This document shows positions 7,233-14,124 of a stretch of DNA of 18,411 nucleotides, in pieces (position 1 is the stretch's first letter; every line of letters starts with the position of its first letter). The translations under genes and the position numbers were made by a program. The notes below the pieces were generated by a model. That model saw nothing but the letters and a program-made list of their open reading frames with translations, searched no databases and was not told the DNA's origin. This stretch comes from CBCXVS01 sp965178525. Lineage in GTDB: Bacteria; Tectomicrobia; Entotheonellia; Entotheonellales; Entotheonellaceae. The stretch lies in assembly GCA_965178525.1 (NCBI GenBank), contig CBCXVS010000146.1:1-18411 (forward strand), given 5' to 3'.

Positions 7233-8291
7233 ATGACCGCTTCTACCCATCAGACCACGCTCTACGTTGGCCTCGCAGGCGAAGGCGATTATATTGGCGA
7301 AGGCGGACTCTATCGCCAGACCGACAGCGACACGGCGTGGCAGCCGGTGACCAACGGCTTGCCATCGCATCCGCAGGTGCGGGCGTTGTTGGTCCATCCG
7401 GACAACCCTGCCATTCTGTATGCCGGTACGCAGTCGGGTCCATACCGTAGTGACGACCGAGGAGAACACTGGGAGGCCCTGGAAGCTCCGCACCATAGCG
7501 CCGATGTCTGGTCCCTTACCTTTCATCCCCACGATCCCAATATTCTCTACGCCGGGTACGAACCGTGTGCGATTTACCGCTCGGAAGACGGCGGCGCGCA
7601 CTGGCGCAAGACCCACACGGATGACGTCGTCTTTCCCCATATCACCACGGTCATGCCGCCGTTGTGCAAACGCGTCATCGGCATGGCCGCCGATCCGTCC
7701 AACCCGCTGGATATGTACGCCGCGATCGAAGTCGGCGGGCTCCTGGGCAGCCGCGATGGAGGGGAAAGTTGGCTGTCGATCACCGATGGCCCCTATACCC
7801 GCAATAACACGCTGGATTTGCATGATGTGCAGGTCAGTGCGGCGGCTCCTGGCACCGTCCACATCGTCACTCAGATTGCGATGTTCCGCGGCCGGGACCG
7901 TGGCCAGCGTTGGGAGCATGTGCAGGTCGAAGACATGTTTCCCGGTGGCTCCTATTGCCGCGACCTCCTCGTGGCGCCGGATGATCCCCAAACCCTGTAC
8001 GTGGCGGCCGGCGCCGGTGGCGGTGGCGCGCCTGCCGGTACGCAGGAAGCCGGGGCGTTGTTCCGCAGCCGCGATATTGGCGTCACGTGGGAACAGGTCG
8101 ACATCGGTGATACGCCACCGAGCCGCATGGGTTGCATTGCGATTGACCACGCCGCGCCCTCGCGGGTCTATTGCTGCGCCCAACGCGGGCAGGTTTACGG
8201 CAGTCACGATGGCGGCCAGACGTGGCGCCAGAGCCAGATACCGAGAGAACTCTCGCGTAGCTGCCATATCTACGCCATGGTCTGTGGCTAA
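7233..8291 (+). CDS. BNR/Asp-box beta-propeller protein (sialidase/VPS10-like fold), seven repeats
   Basis: A 352-residue protein with seven evenly spaced Asp-box-like motifs (S-x-D-x-G-x-x-W): YRQTDSDTAW (~27), YRSDDRGEHW (~71), YRSEDGGAHW (~115), LGSRDGGESW (~171), FRGRDRGQRW (~218), FRSRDIGVTW (~277) and YGSHDGGQTW (~322). Repeats such as LLVHPDNPAILYAGT and LTFHPHDPNILYAGY precede several boxes. This predicts a complete seven-bladed propeller of the WD40/YVTN/BNR-like group. There is no signal peptide or membrane segment, so it is probably cytoplasmic. The catalytic residues of true sialidases were not recognised, so no enzyme activity is assigned. The ATG at 7233 has AAGGAGATACACC immediately upstream, an excellent site; the frame opening at 7164 is not needed. 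Confidence 0.85.
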   Translation: MTASTHQTTLYVGLAGEGDYIGEGGLYRQTDSDTAWQPVTNGLPSHPQVRALLVHPDNPAILYAGTQSGPYRSDDRGEHWEALEAPHHSADVWSLTFHPHDPNILYAGYEPCAIYRSEDGGAHWRKTHTDDVVFPHITTVMPPLCKRVIGMAADPSNPLDMYAAIEVGGLLGSRDGGESWLSITDGPYTRNNTLDLHDVQVSAAAPGTVHIVTQIAMFRGRDRGQRWEHVQVEDMFPGGSYCRDLLVAPDDPQTLYVAAGAGGGGAPAGTQEAGALFRSRDIGVTWEQVDIGDTPPSRMGCIAIDHAAPSRVYCCAQRGQVYGSHDGGQTWRQSQIPRELSRSCHIYAMVCG

Positions 8292-8336
8292 AACCACGGG
8301 GACTGCAATGCTGCCACCGGCAACATGAGGTTTGCT

Positions 8337-8879
8337 ATGGCCAAAACGGCCCATCTCACCCCAGAGGGACCGAGTACTTTTGCCCTCAAGTCAACCTACG
8401 ATACGGCCTTAGTGTCGTTGAGTAAGAACATGCCGGCCGAACAACGCGTCTGGCATCCCAAACGCAAGGTGTGGCTCATCCATTGGAGCTGTCATCGTTA
8501 TATTCTCGCGGTGCTGCAGCAACTGCACTATGAGATTACGGACGAGGTCAAAGACATCATTACGGACGAAGTGCAACAGACGCCACCGGGCATCTGGATG
8601 CTCGCCGGCCGTCCCGAGGTCGACCGCATGCAAGCGCAGTGCCCCGTGTGCTGGAATCGGCAGCATCTGTCCTACCACGCGGCCTACCAAGACGTCAGGG
8701 GCACGACACATCTGCAGTTCTACAGCGAGGCCTGCGGGCATATCTGGGAATTGTGCCTGCAGACCGCCTTCGGCCGTTTGCAGTCCTGGACCGAGGTCGT
8801 CGATGCCACCCTCGGCGACCCCGAGGAGTCTGCCGCCTCATGGCCGACACGCCGGACATGCGGATCAATTTCGGCCTGA
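8337..8879 (+). CDS. Small HARP-like domain protein with a zinc-ribbon-like C-terminal part
   Basis: The 180-residue product has two parts. Residues about 13-65 (TFALKSTYDTALVSLSKNMP, then RVWHPKRKVWLIHW) match the pattern of the HARP domain of SMARCAL1-type annealing helicases, normally a DNA-binding module beside a helicase. No helicase motor is present. Residues about 101-140 carry CPVC (102/105), CGH (133-135) and Cys140, which could bind zinc. ATG 8337 is preferred over ATG 8325 because TGAGG lies seven bases upstream. The last 40 bases overlap the next gene in another frame. The final residues (ASWPTRRTCGSISA) look like translation of the neighbour's DNA, so the natural C-terminus may have been lost in the same event that truncated the monooxygenase. 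The function is unknown; a nucleic-acid-binding role is inferred. Confidence 0.6.
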   Translation: MAKTAHLTPEGPSTFALKSTYDTALVSLSKNMPAEQRVWHPKRKVWLIHWSCHRYILAVLQQLHYEITDEVKDIITDEVQQTPPGIWMLAGRPEVDRMQAQCPVCWNRQHLSYHAAYQDVRGTTHLQFYSEACGHIWELCLQTAFGRLQSWTEVVDATLGDPEESAASWPTRRTCGSISA

Positions 8880-9667
8880 TCTTGCTCTCCCTGCATAAGC
8901 CGCTTGATATCGCCGAACAGATCGCCACGGCTGATGTGCTGAGTGGGGGGAAGGTGATCTGCGGTGTGGCGCTGGGCTATCGCGAGGTCGAATTTCTCGC
9001 CTTCGGTACGACGCAGAAGGAACGCGTGCCGCGCTTTGAGGAGAATCTCGAAGCCATCAAGCGCCTCTGGACTGAGGACGTCGTGGACATGGCCGGCTCC
9101 CATTTCGAACTCAAAGGTGCCTCCGTTCCAACCCAGCCGGTGCAGAAGCCGCACCCGCCCATCTGGATCGGCGCCAATGCCGACCCGGCGATCCGGCGCG
9201 CCGCGCGGCTGGGCGATTGCTGGTATGTCAACCCGCACAACCGCATCGGCACGATCGTGCGGCAGGTCGAGATCTACAAACGTGCCCTGGACGAATACGA
9301 CAGGCCCTTCCCGGCAGAATTTCCGGCCCGGCGTGAGGTGTTCGTGGCCAAGACGCGGGAGGAAGCGATTCGGCTGTGTGCGCCCTTCTTAGCCCCAAAA
9401 TACGAAGCGTACCATCAATGGGGACAGAGTCAGGCCATGCCCGAAGGGGACAACGATCTCGGGCTCGATTTTGACGATTTACTCCGCGACCGCTTTCTTC
9501 TGGGCTCACCGGACGAGGTGGCGGAGCACATGCTGAAGCTCAATCAGGCAACTGGAATCAATCACCTAATTATGAGCGTGCAGTGGCCCGGCATGCCGCA
9601 AAACATGGTGCTCGACGTGTTGCACACGCTGGCGGAGGACGTCTTTCCGAAGGTCAGGCGGGGATGA
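8840..9667 (+). CDS. Luciferase-like (LLM class) flavin monooxygenase, N-terminally truncated
   Basis: A 275-residue protein of the bacterial luciferase-like TIM-barrel family (FMN- or F420-dependent oxidoreductases). It has RINFGLILLSLHKPLDIAEQ (residues 8-27), then ATADVLSGGKVICGVALGYR, PHPPIWIGANADPAIRRAARLGDCW and a C-terminal DEVAEHMLKLNQATGINHLIM. In full-length relatives the RI-x-FG-x-ILLPLH stretch comes after roughly 60-80 residues that form the first barrel strands; here it starts at residue 8. The same frame is open upstream to 8639, but that sequence only mirrors the HARP-like gene. The protein is therefore probably inactive or a pseudogene product. ATG 8840 has GAGGAG 11 bases upstream, a long but usable spacing. 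It overlaps the previous gene by 40 bases. Confidence 0.75.
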   Translation: MADTPDMRINFGLILLSLHKPLDIAEQIATADVLSGGKVICGVALGYREVEFLAFGTTQKERVPRFEENLEAIKRLWTEDVVDMAGSHFELKGASVPTQPVQKPHPPIWIGANADPAIRRAARLGDCWYVNPHNRIGTIVRQVEIYKRALDEYDRPFPAEFPARREVFVAKTREEAIRLCAPFLAPKYEAYHQWGQSQAMPEGDNDLGLDFDDLLRDRFLLGSPDEVAEHMLKLNQATGINHLIMSVQWPGMPQNMVLDVLHTLAEDVFPKVRRG

Positions 9668-9670
9668 GGA

Positions 9671-9816
9671 GAATGCGGAATGCGGAATGCGGAATGAAAA
9701 AAGATGTCCGCATATCGCATTCGGTTAGCATGCTTCGCCCAGTGTCGGGAAATCAGTACTGGGCCAAGCATTCATAGCCTTTTATTCCGCATTCCGCATT
9801 CCGCATTCCGCATTCG
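9671..9816. repeat. Cruciform-like element: inverted GAATGCG heptamer arrays around an inner hairpin
   Basis: The left arm has three full GAATGCG units plus GAATG (9671-9696). The right arm has four ATTCCGC units plus ATTCG (9784-9816), the reverse complement of the same repeat. Between them lies a 14-bp inverted repeat with one mismatch (9730-9743 and 9758-9771, 14-base loop). The whole 146-bp element fills the gap between two convergent genes almost exactly. It may serve as a bidirectional terminator. The modular build also suggests a REP/MITE-like dispersed element. Confidence 0.75.
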
Positions 9817-10998
9817 TTAGGCAACTTCAAACAGCCCTGCCGCGCCCATGCCGCCGCCGACGCACATGGTGACGACGACGTATTTGGCGCCACGGCGCTT
9901 GCCCTCGATGAGCGCATGGCCCACTAGGCGAGCGCCACTCATGCCGTAGGGATGGCCAACGGAGATGGAACCGCCGTTCACATTCAGCCGTTCCATTGGG
10001 ATGCCCAGGCGGTCACGGCAATAGATAGTCTGCACTGCGAACGCCTCGTTCAGTTCCCACAGATCGATATCGTCCATCTTCAGGCCCTTGCGCTCTAGCA
10101 GGCGCGGCACGGCAAAGACGGGCCCAATACCCATTTCATCCGGTTCGCAGCCGGCCACGGCCAGGCCACGGTAGATCCCCAACGGCTGTAGGCCTCGCTT
10201 CTCCGCGAGTTTCGCGTCCATGACCACGACCGCCGCCGCGCCGTCTGACAACTGACTGGCATTCCCAGCCGTGATGGTGCCGCCATCCCGCACGGGTTTC
10301 AGACCGGTCAGGCCGTCCAAGGCGGTGCTCGGGCGGTTACACTCGTCTTGCGTCACGGTCACGTCTTGATATGAGATTTCTTTGGTTTCCCGATCCATCA
10401 CCGCCATGGTAGCCGTGACCGGAACGATCTCGTCGTCAAACTTGCCCGATTCCTGGCCCGCCGCCGTGCGCTGTTGGCTGATCAAGGCATATTCATCCTG
10501 CACCTCACGGCTCACATGGTAGCGATCCGCCACCACGTCAGCCGTTTCGATCATGGCCATGTATGTCTCCGGCTTCAGTTTCATGACAAACGGATCGCGC
10601 CGGCGGTACTGATTGGCATGTTCATTCTGCACCAGACTGATCGACTCCGCCCCGCCCGCCACGACGATCGGCACATCGTCGACCATCACATTCTTCGCCG
10701 CCGTCGCGATCGCCATCATGCCCGACGAACACTGGCGGTCCATACTCATACCTGCGGTCGTCACGGGTAACCCGGCCGCAATGGCGCATTGGCGCGCGAA
10801 GTTGACCCCTTGCGTGCCCTGCTGGATGGCAGCCCCCATGATCACGTCTTCAACCTCGCCGGGTTCGAGACCGGCCCGTTCCACCACCGCTTGAATGACA
10901 GACGCGGCCATGCTCGGCACTTCGAGATTATTGAAGGAGCCGCGGTGCGACTTGGCGAGGCCGGTCCGAGCGGTCGATACAATCACTGCTTCTTTCAT
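9817..10998 (-). CDS. Thiolase (acetyl-CoA C-acyltransferase)
   Basis: A 393-residue cytoplasmic thiolase, the usual length for the family. The nucleophile is Cys90 in DRQCSSGMMA. The general-base pair is His349 in ISVGHPYGMSGAR and Cys379 in VTMCVGGGMGAAG, and NEAF and GNASQLSDGAAA are also present. It would cleave 3-ketoacyl-CoA in beta-oxidation or condense two acetyl-CoA. The sequence alone does not settle the direction, and no other fatty-acid genes are in the window. The ATG at 10998 has AGGAGA upstream; the frame extends to 11043 without a better start. It is transcribed towards the heptamer element at 9671-9816, which probably ends the transcript. Confidence 0.95.
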   Translation of the reverse strand: MKEAVIVSTARTGLAKSHRGSFNNLEVPSMAASVIQAVVERAGLEPGEVEDVIMGAAIQQGTQGVNFARQCAIAAGLPVTTAGMSMDRQCSSGMMAIATAAKNVMVDDVPIVVAGGAESISLVQNEHANQYRRRDPFVMKLKPETYMAMIETADVVADRYHVSREVQDEYALISQQRTAAGQESGKFDDEIVPVTATMAVMDRETKEISYQDVTVTQDECNRPSTALDGLTGLKPVRDGGTITAGNASQLSDGAAAVVVMDAKLAEKRGLQPLGIYRGLAVAGCEPDEMGIGPVFAVPRLLERKGLKMDDIDLWELNEAFAVQTIYCRDRLGIPMERLNVNGGSISVGHPYGMSGARLVGHALIEGKRRGAKYVVVTMCVGGGMGAAGLFEVA

Positions 10999-11105
10999 AG
11001 CCGTTCTCCTAATTCCAAGGACTTGCGCCGACGCAACGAGCATGTGGCCGCAGCGCGGAAAGGAATGTCAAACGCGCTTCTGCATCAACTGGTCGCATCA
11101 GTCTA

Positions 11106-11148
11106 CGCGAAAAATCGCGCCAAGGATAGTGGATAAGAATTTTTCGCG
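11106..11148. promoter_or_regulatory. 10-bp perfect inverted repeat, possible operator of the thiolase gene
   Basis: CGCGAAAAAT (11106-11115) and ATTTTTCGCG (11139-11148) are exact reverse complements whose centres are 33 bases apart, close to three helical turns. The right arm touches the candidate -35 box, and the -10 box falls between the arms. That position suits a repressor that loops or bridges the promoter, but the arms could also form a stem in RNA. No regulator gene is nearby. Confidence 0.45.
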
Positions 11149-11152
11149 TCAA
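11123..11152 (-). promoter_or_regulatory. Candidate sigma-70 promoter for the thiolase gene
   Basis: On the minus strand TTGACG (11152-11147), an 18-base spacer and TATCCT (11128-11123) form a plausible promoter. It lies about 120 bases before the thiolase ATG and is embedded in the inverted repeat. Confidence 0.35.
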
Positions 11153-11155
11153 GCT

Positions 11156-11345
11156 GGGTACTATTGCAAAAACTACCGGTGATCTGATACAACGGGCGTG
11201 CAGCGCTGAATCCGGACCGCCAAAGTCCTCCCATACAAGGCGAAGAAGTGATGCACATGCTACGGAAGGGCCAGTGCCAAGGAGCTGGCCGCGGTGACGT
11301 AATCTCCCAGAACGCGCTGATCGCGGAGCTGTTTGGGTTGGATGT
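11156..11345 (+). pseudogene. Relic of an IS6-family element: terminal repeat plus transposase C-terminus
   Basis: The plus-strand reading MHMLRKGQCQGAGRGDVISQ, followed by NALIAELFGL (from about 11251), matches the C-terminal end of IS6-family DDE transposases, which typically read GIEVMHMIRKGQ and end in a phrase like ELFGV. About 95 bases upstream, GGGTACTATTGCAAAA (11156-11171) resembles the IS6-type end GG-x-x-CTGTTGCAAA. The catalytic core is missing and no matching right-hand repeat was found, so this is an internally deleted, end-truncated relic. Both motifs are recognised from memory of the family. Confidence 0.5.
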
Positions 11346-11358
11346 CTCAGGCGGTTGG

Positions 11359-13122
11359 CTATGGCGTAGCGTGGGGTGCCACTGCCGAGTGATCTTTCAA
11401 CAATTCAAACGCTACGGGGAAGGTGTCACGGACATATGTCGCAGACAAGTGACCAAGACGATCTGCCGTGGCCCATTTCAGTTCATGGTCCTGAACTTTG
11501 CTTTTCTGGTCCAATTCTTTCTGAAGCCCACTCGCGTTTAAGGTGCGAATGTCTAGCTGCACAAGGCCACATGGTGCACCGTTGGCGTCCCTTAACAACT
11601 CTTGAAGCATTTGGTAGCCAGGTTGCACCTCTGCGGGAATCGGAAATGTGCAATAGAAAGGTGCGGCCTTACCCGTATCAAGATCTACCAACGCCACCGA
11701 GGCTTGCCAAAGCACCCCTGGTTCGGACGCTGCGTCCACCGTTAAGATCGGGTGCCACTCCGAGAAATAGGCCACACCGTTACTCGCAAAGTAGGTGTGA
11801 TTGCGTGATTGACTTGGCTGGACTGGCAAATATCGGCGATATTGACCACGCCCCTTACTCAGATCGATCTGCAAAACTGCCCTATCGACTGGCACACCCG
11901 GATCGCTCCCAAACAACTCTAGCGCATAGAGCGTTACAGCCAAAATCGTCGTGCCGCTGGTGTCCGTCAGATCGAACGTCCGCCAGTCAAGTGCCAGCGT
12001 GGCTTGAAACTGTGGTGCAAAGATCTGCGTGAAAATTTGGAAAATCGCATCAAGGTGCTGGTTGTAGACGCTACCATTTTCTTGAAGTGAACCGTTCTCA
12101 TCAGGCGTGATGCGAAACGCGACAATGAATTCCCCTACCCTATCGTTCAACGCCTGTAATGTCAACTGGGATTCCTCACTTGCACCAGCTAAGTTCTCCC
12201 TTAGCTTCGGTCCTACTTCAACCATGAGCGTCCGGCTGATGGCACAGAACACCACATAGAGAATATCGGAAAACTGATCTTCAGGAACCTCCGCCATTGT
12301 AGCGAGGATTGTCTCCACACTGCCTTGGATTGCGACAAGGACGCTATGCGCTGTTTCCGGCGCATCCATGTAACGCGGAATCTCCGAGCTTACCAGAAAC
12401 TGCGCGTCGTTGTCTCCTACCAAGTACTGCGAGATGCCGTCCTCTCCCATCTCCAGGATGAGGTCGTACAGCACATCCGGCTTTTGTCCAGGTGCTGGCT
12501 CCACCTTGCCCACTTTGTAAGGGCGCGTAGAGCCGTTTTTGTATTGAGCGATGTCTACGGCACCATCGCCAGTTAAAGATGCGATGCCGAATTGGGCAAG
12601 CGTTGGCACGGTTTCAGCCAGCGTCTGTGGCGACTTCGCAGCGTATGTCGGCGTGCCAGCGGCTCCGCCCGAATAGCTGACGAACGGATGGGTTGATGTA
12701 AACGCAAAGCCATAACCGTCGAATGCGTAGAGTGTTCGCCCCTGGCGTCGTGGGGTTGCTACCAGCGCAACCGCACGTTCTCCCTTGGTCATACGCACCT
12801 TGTCGCCAGCTTGTACGGTCTCAATCGGCTTGCGTGTGCCGTCTGCCATGACCACCATAGTTTCTGGCGAAAAGCACGAACTACTGGGCGGCTCACGGTA
12901 GGCGTTCCCCGGTTGCGAGTTGGTTGTGAAGTCGAAACTGTTGAGTTCCGCCATACAAGTGGGAAAGTTTGTCCTACCAGGGGAAACGCGGCAATGGGTC
13001 TCCAAAATGGGACTCGCTGCTTCTGTAACATCGCCTGCGCCGATGTTGGAGCCAAACCAATTGGACCACTGTTGCCATACCTCCGGCTGCAATTGGTCTG
13101 GAACTGGCAACCCTTTTTGCAT
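11359..13122 (-). CDS. 3' part of an IS-split gene: Hint (hedgehog/intein) domain protein
   Basis: The 587 codons from ATG 13122 form the C-terminal three quarters of a gene split by the IS at 13129-14135. About 80 residues in, CFSPETMVVMADGTRKPIE followed by GDKVRMT is a Hint block A, with the nucleophilic cysteine at 296 of the reconstructed protein. AFTSTHPFVS is block B with its Thr-x-x-His-like pattern, and VLYDLILEMGEDGISQYLVG resembles the closing strand. No terminal His-Asn dipeptide was seen, so it is more like a hedgehog or bacterial intein-like domain than a splicing intein. The remaining ~330 residues (mixed alpha/beta, with YFSEWHPILTVDAASE) match nothing I recognise. ATG 13122 has no ribosome site because the IS separates this part from its true start at 14771; it may be silent now. 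Confidence 0.7.
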   Translation of the reverse strand: MQKGLPVPDQLQPEVWQQWSNWFGSNIGAGDVTEAASPILETHCRVSPGRTNFPTCMAELNSFDFTTNSQPGNAYREPPSSSCFSPETMVVMADGTRKPIETVQAGDKVRMTKGERAVALVATPRRQGRTLYAFDGYGFAFTSTHPFVSYSGGAAGTPTYAAKSPQTLAETVPTLAQFGIASLTGDGAVDIAQYKNGSTRPYKVGKVEPAPGQKPDVLYDLILEMGEDGISQYLVGDNDAQFLVSSEIPRYMDAPETAHSVLVAIQGSVETILATMAEVPEDQFSDILYVVFCAISRTLMVEVGPKLRENLAGASEESQLTLQALNDRVGEFIVAFRITPDENGSLQENGSVYNQHLDAIFQIFTQIFAPQFQATLALDWRTFDLTDTSGTTILAVTLYALELFGSDPGVPVDRAVLQIDLSKGRGQYRRYLPVQPSQSRNHTYFASNGVAYFSEWHPILTVDAASEPGVLWQASVALVDLDTGKAAPFYCTFPIPAEVQPGYQMLQELLRDANGAPCGLVQLDIRTLNASGLQKELDQKSKVQDHELKWATADRLGHLSATYVRDTFPVAFELLKDHSAVAPHATP

Positions 13123-13125
13123 AAC

Positions 13126-13128
13126 GGT
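13126..13128. repeat. 3-bp target-site duplication GGT, left copy
   Basis: GGT directly precedes the left inverted repeat and recurs at 14136-14138 directly after the right one. It is the ACC threonine codon of the split gene on the minus strand. The duplication shows that this IS inserted here by simple transposition. Confidence 0.8.
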
Positions 13129-13199
13129 AGGGTTGTTCCCCAATAGTTAATGAGGTAGGCTATCCTCCCCCAAACGATGGAGGGAGCCCAGCCAGGTCA

Positions 13200-13727
13200 T
13201 TGGTTATCCGAGATGATCGGCAGATGAAAGCCTTAACCGGTGTGTCTCAGACGCAATTTGACTTCTTGCTGCCCGCCTTCAGCCACGTCTATCAACAGGC
13301 TCAGCAAAAACGCTATGAGGAGGGTGTCCAAGCTGGCAAACGCAGCCGAAAGCCGGGTGCAGGTATCAAAGGCAAATTACCCACTCTGTCAGACAAACTC
13401 CTGTTCGTTCTATATTATTACAAGACGTATCCGACGTTTGATGTTCTTGGTGCACAATTTGGTATGGTACGTTCGAAAGCGAATGAAAATCTCCATAAGC
13501 TCTCTCCCATCCTGTATGACACGTTAGTGCAGTTAGACCTCATGCCTTATCGAGAGTTGAAGACCCCAGAGTCGTTGAGGGAGGCGTTGTCAGGTGTGGA
13601 TCAACTGATTATTGATGCGACTGAAAGAAGCTATCGCCGGTCACAAGATGAGACGACCCAACGTGAACACTATAGTGGTAAAAAAAAGCCATACGCTGAA
13701 AAATACAGTGATGTCGATGCCGGATAA
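13200..13727 (+). CDS. IS5-like transposase, N-terminal frame (orfA)
   Basis: This frame holds the helix-turn-helix part and the first catalytic residue. RQMKALTGVSQTQFDFLLPA is the family's N-terminal signature, followed by a basic linker, KLLFVLYYYKTYPTFDVLGA and LIIDATERS with the probable first catalytic Asp (Asp139). Homology runs to HYSGKK, where an A8 run (13680-13687) shifts the frame; what follows (PYAEKYSDVDAG) is out-of-frame sequence. The start is a TTG at 13200 with AGG upstream; ATG 13224 is the alternative but would remove the conserved RDDRQ residues. Confidence 0.75.
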   Translation: MVIRDDRQMKALTGVSQTQFDFLLPAFSHVYQQAQQKRYEEGVQAGKRSRKPGAGIKGKLPTLSDKLLFVLYYYKTYPTFDVLGAQFGMVRSKANENLHKLSPILYDTLVQLDLMPYRELKTPESLREALSGVDQLIIDATERSYRRSQDETTQREHYSGKKKPYAEKYSDVDAG

Positions 13728-14124
13728 ATGGATCGTCTTTCTGGGCCGTACGTTTAGTGGTCACAACCATGATTACAGCATGTTAAAACAAGAGTTCCCA
13801 CCGGACTTAGACCGGTTTAGTGACGTAGAAGTTTGGGTGCACCTGGGTTATCAGGGGATTCAGTCGGACTACAAAGGCGAAATGCTTGAGATTCCACACA
13901 AGAAACCCCGGAAGAGCAAGACGAATCCGACTCCAGAATTGACGGCGGAGCAGCAGGCGGCGAATTATGCCGTGAGTCAAGTTCGCATCTTGATCGAACA
14001 TGCCATCGGCGGTATGAAGCGTTTCAACATTTTGGTGCAGCGTTTCCGCAACCGCAAAGATCACTTTGAGGATGATTCGGTGGGCATCTGGGCTGGGCTA
14101 GGGAACCTGATCTTATGCTATTGA
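13612..14124 (+). CDS. IS5-like transposase, C-terminal frame (orfB), second catalytic Asp replaced
   Basis: Transposase homology in this frame starts near 13684 (KKSHTLKNTV) and includes the conserved TFSGHNHDYSML, HLGYQGIQSDYKG, IPHKKPRKSK and RILIEHAIGGMKRFN with the catalytic Glu. It ends inside the right inverted repeat. The residues before 13684 are out-of-frame. The frame is +1 relative to orfA, so a full protein needs slippage on the A8 run. At 13840-13842 the codon is CAC (His) where relatives usually have Asp in DLGYQG; a single GAC-to-CAC change would explain it and should abolish catalysis. The element is therefore probably not able to move by its own enzyme. Confidence 0.7.
   Translation: MMRLKEAIAGHKMRRPNVNTIVVKKSHTLKNTVMSMPDKWIVFLGRTFSGHNHDYSMLKQEFPPDLDRFSDVEVWVHLGYQGIQSDYKGEMLEIPHKKPRKSKTNPTPELTAEQQAANYAVSQVRILIEHAIGGMKRFNILVQRFRNRKDHFEDDSVGIWAGLGNLILCY

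Larger units (their letters stand above)
10999..11358. other. Thiolase upstream region and junction with the low-GC island
   Basis: This 360-base interval has no intact gene. Its left part holds the thiolase leader with a candidate promoter and a 10-bp inverted repeat. The right part holds a relic of an IS6-family transposase, cut off just before the stop codon of the Hint protein gene. It marks the change from GC-rich chromosomal sequence to the visibly more A+T-rich right third of the window. Confidence 0.5.

Noticed and set aside
7191..8354. 387-codon open frame on the minus strand, longer than the propeller gene it overlaps
   Set aside because: The plus strand has an excellent ribosome site and seven regularly spaced Asp boxes. 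The minus frame is rich in Arg/Gly/His and has no recognisable domain, typical of antisense frames in GC-rich genes.
9671..9816. CRISPR array or tRNA in the repeat-rich gap after the monooxygenase
   Set aside because: The repeats are contiguous 7-base units without spacers, and the inner hairpin lacks a cloverleaf pattern.
12320..12880. A self-splicing intein inserted in the Hint protein
   Set aside because: Only the N-terminal blocks and a closing strand are visible. No His-Asn plus Cys/Ser/Thr junction and no homing endonuclease were found.
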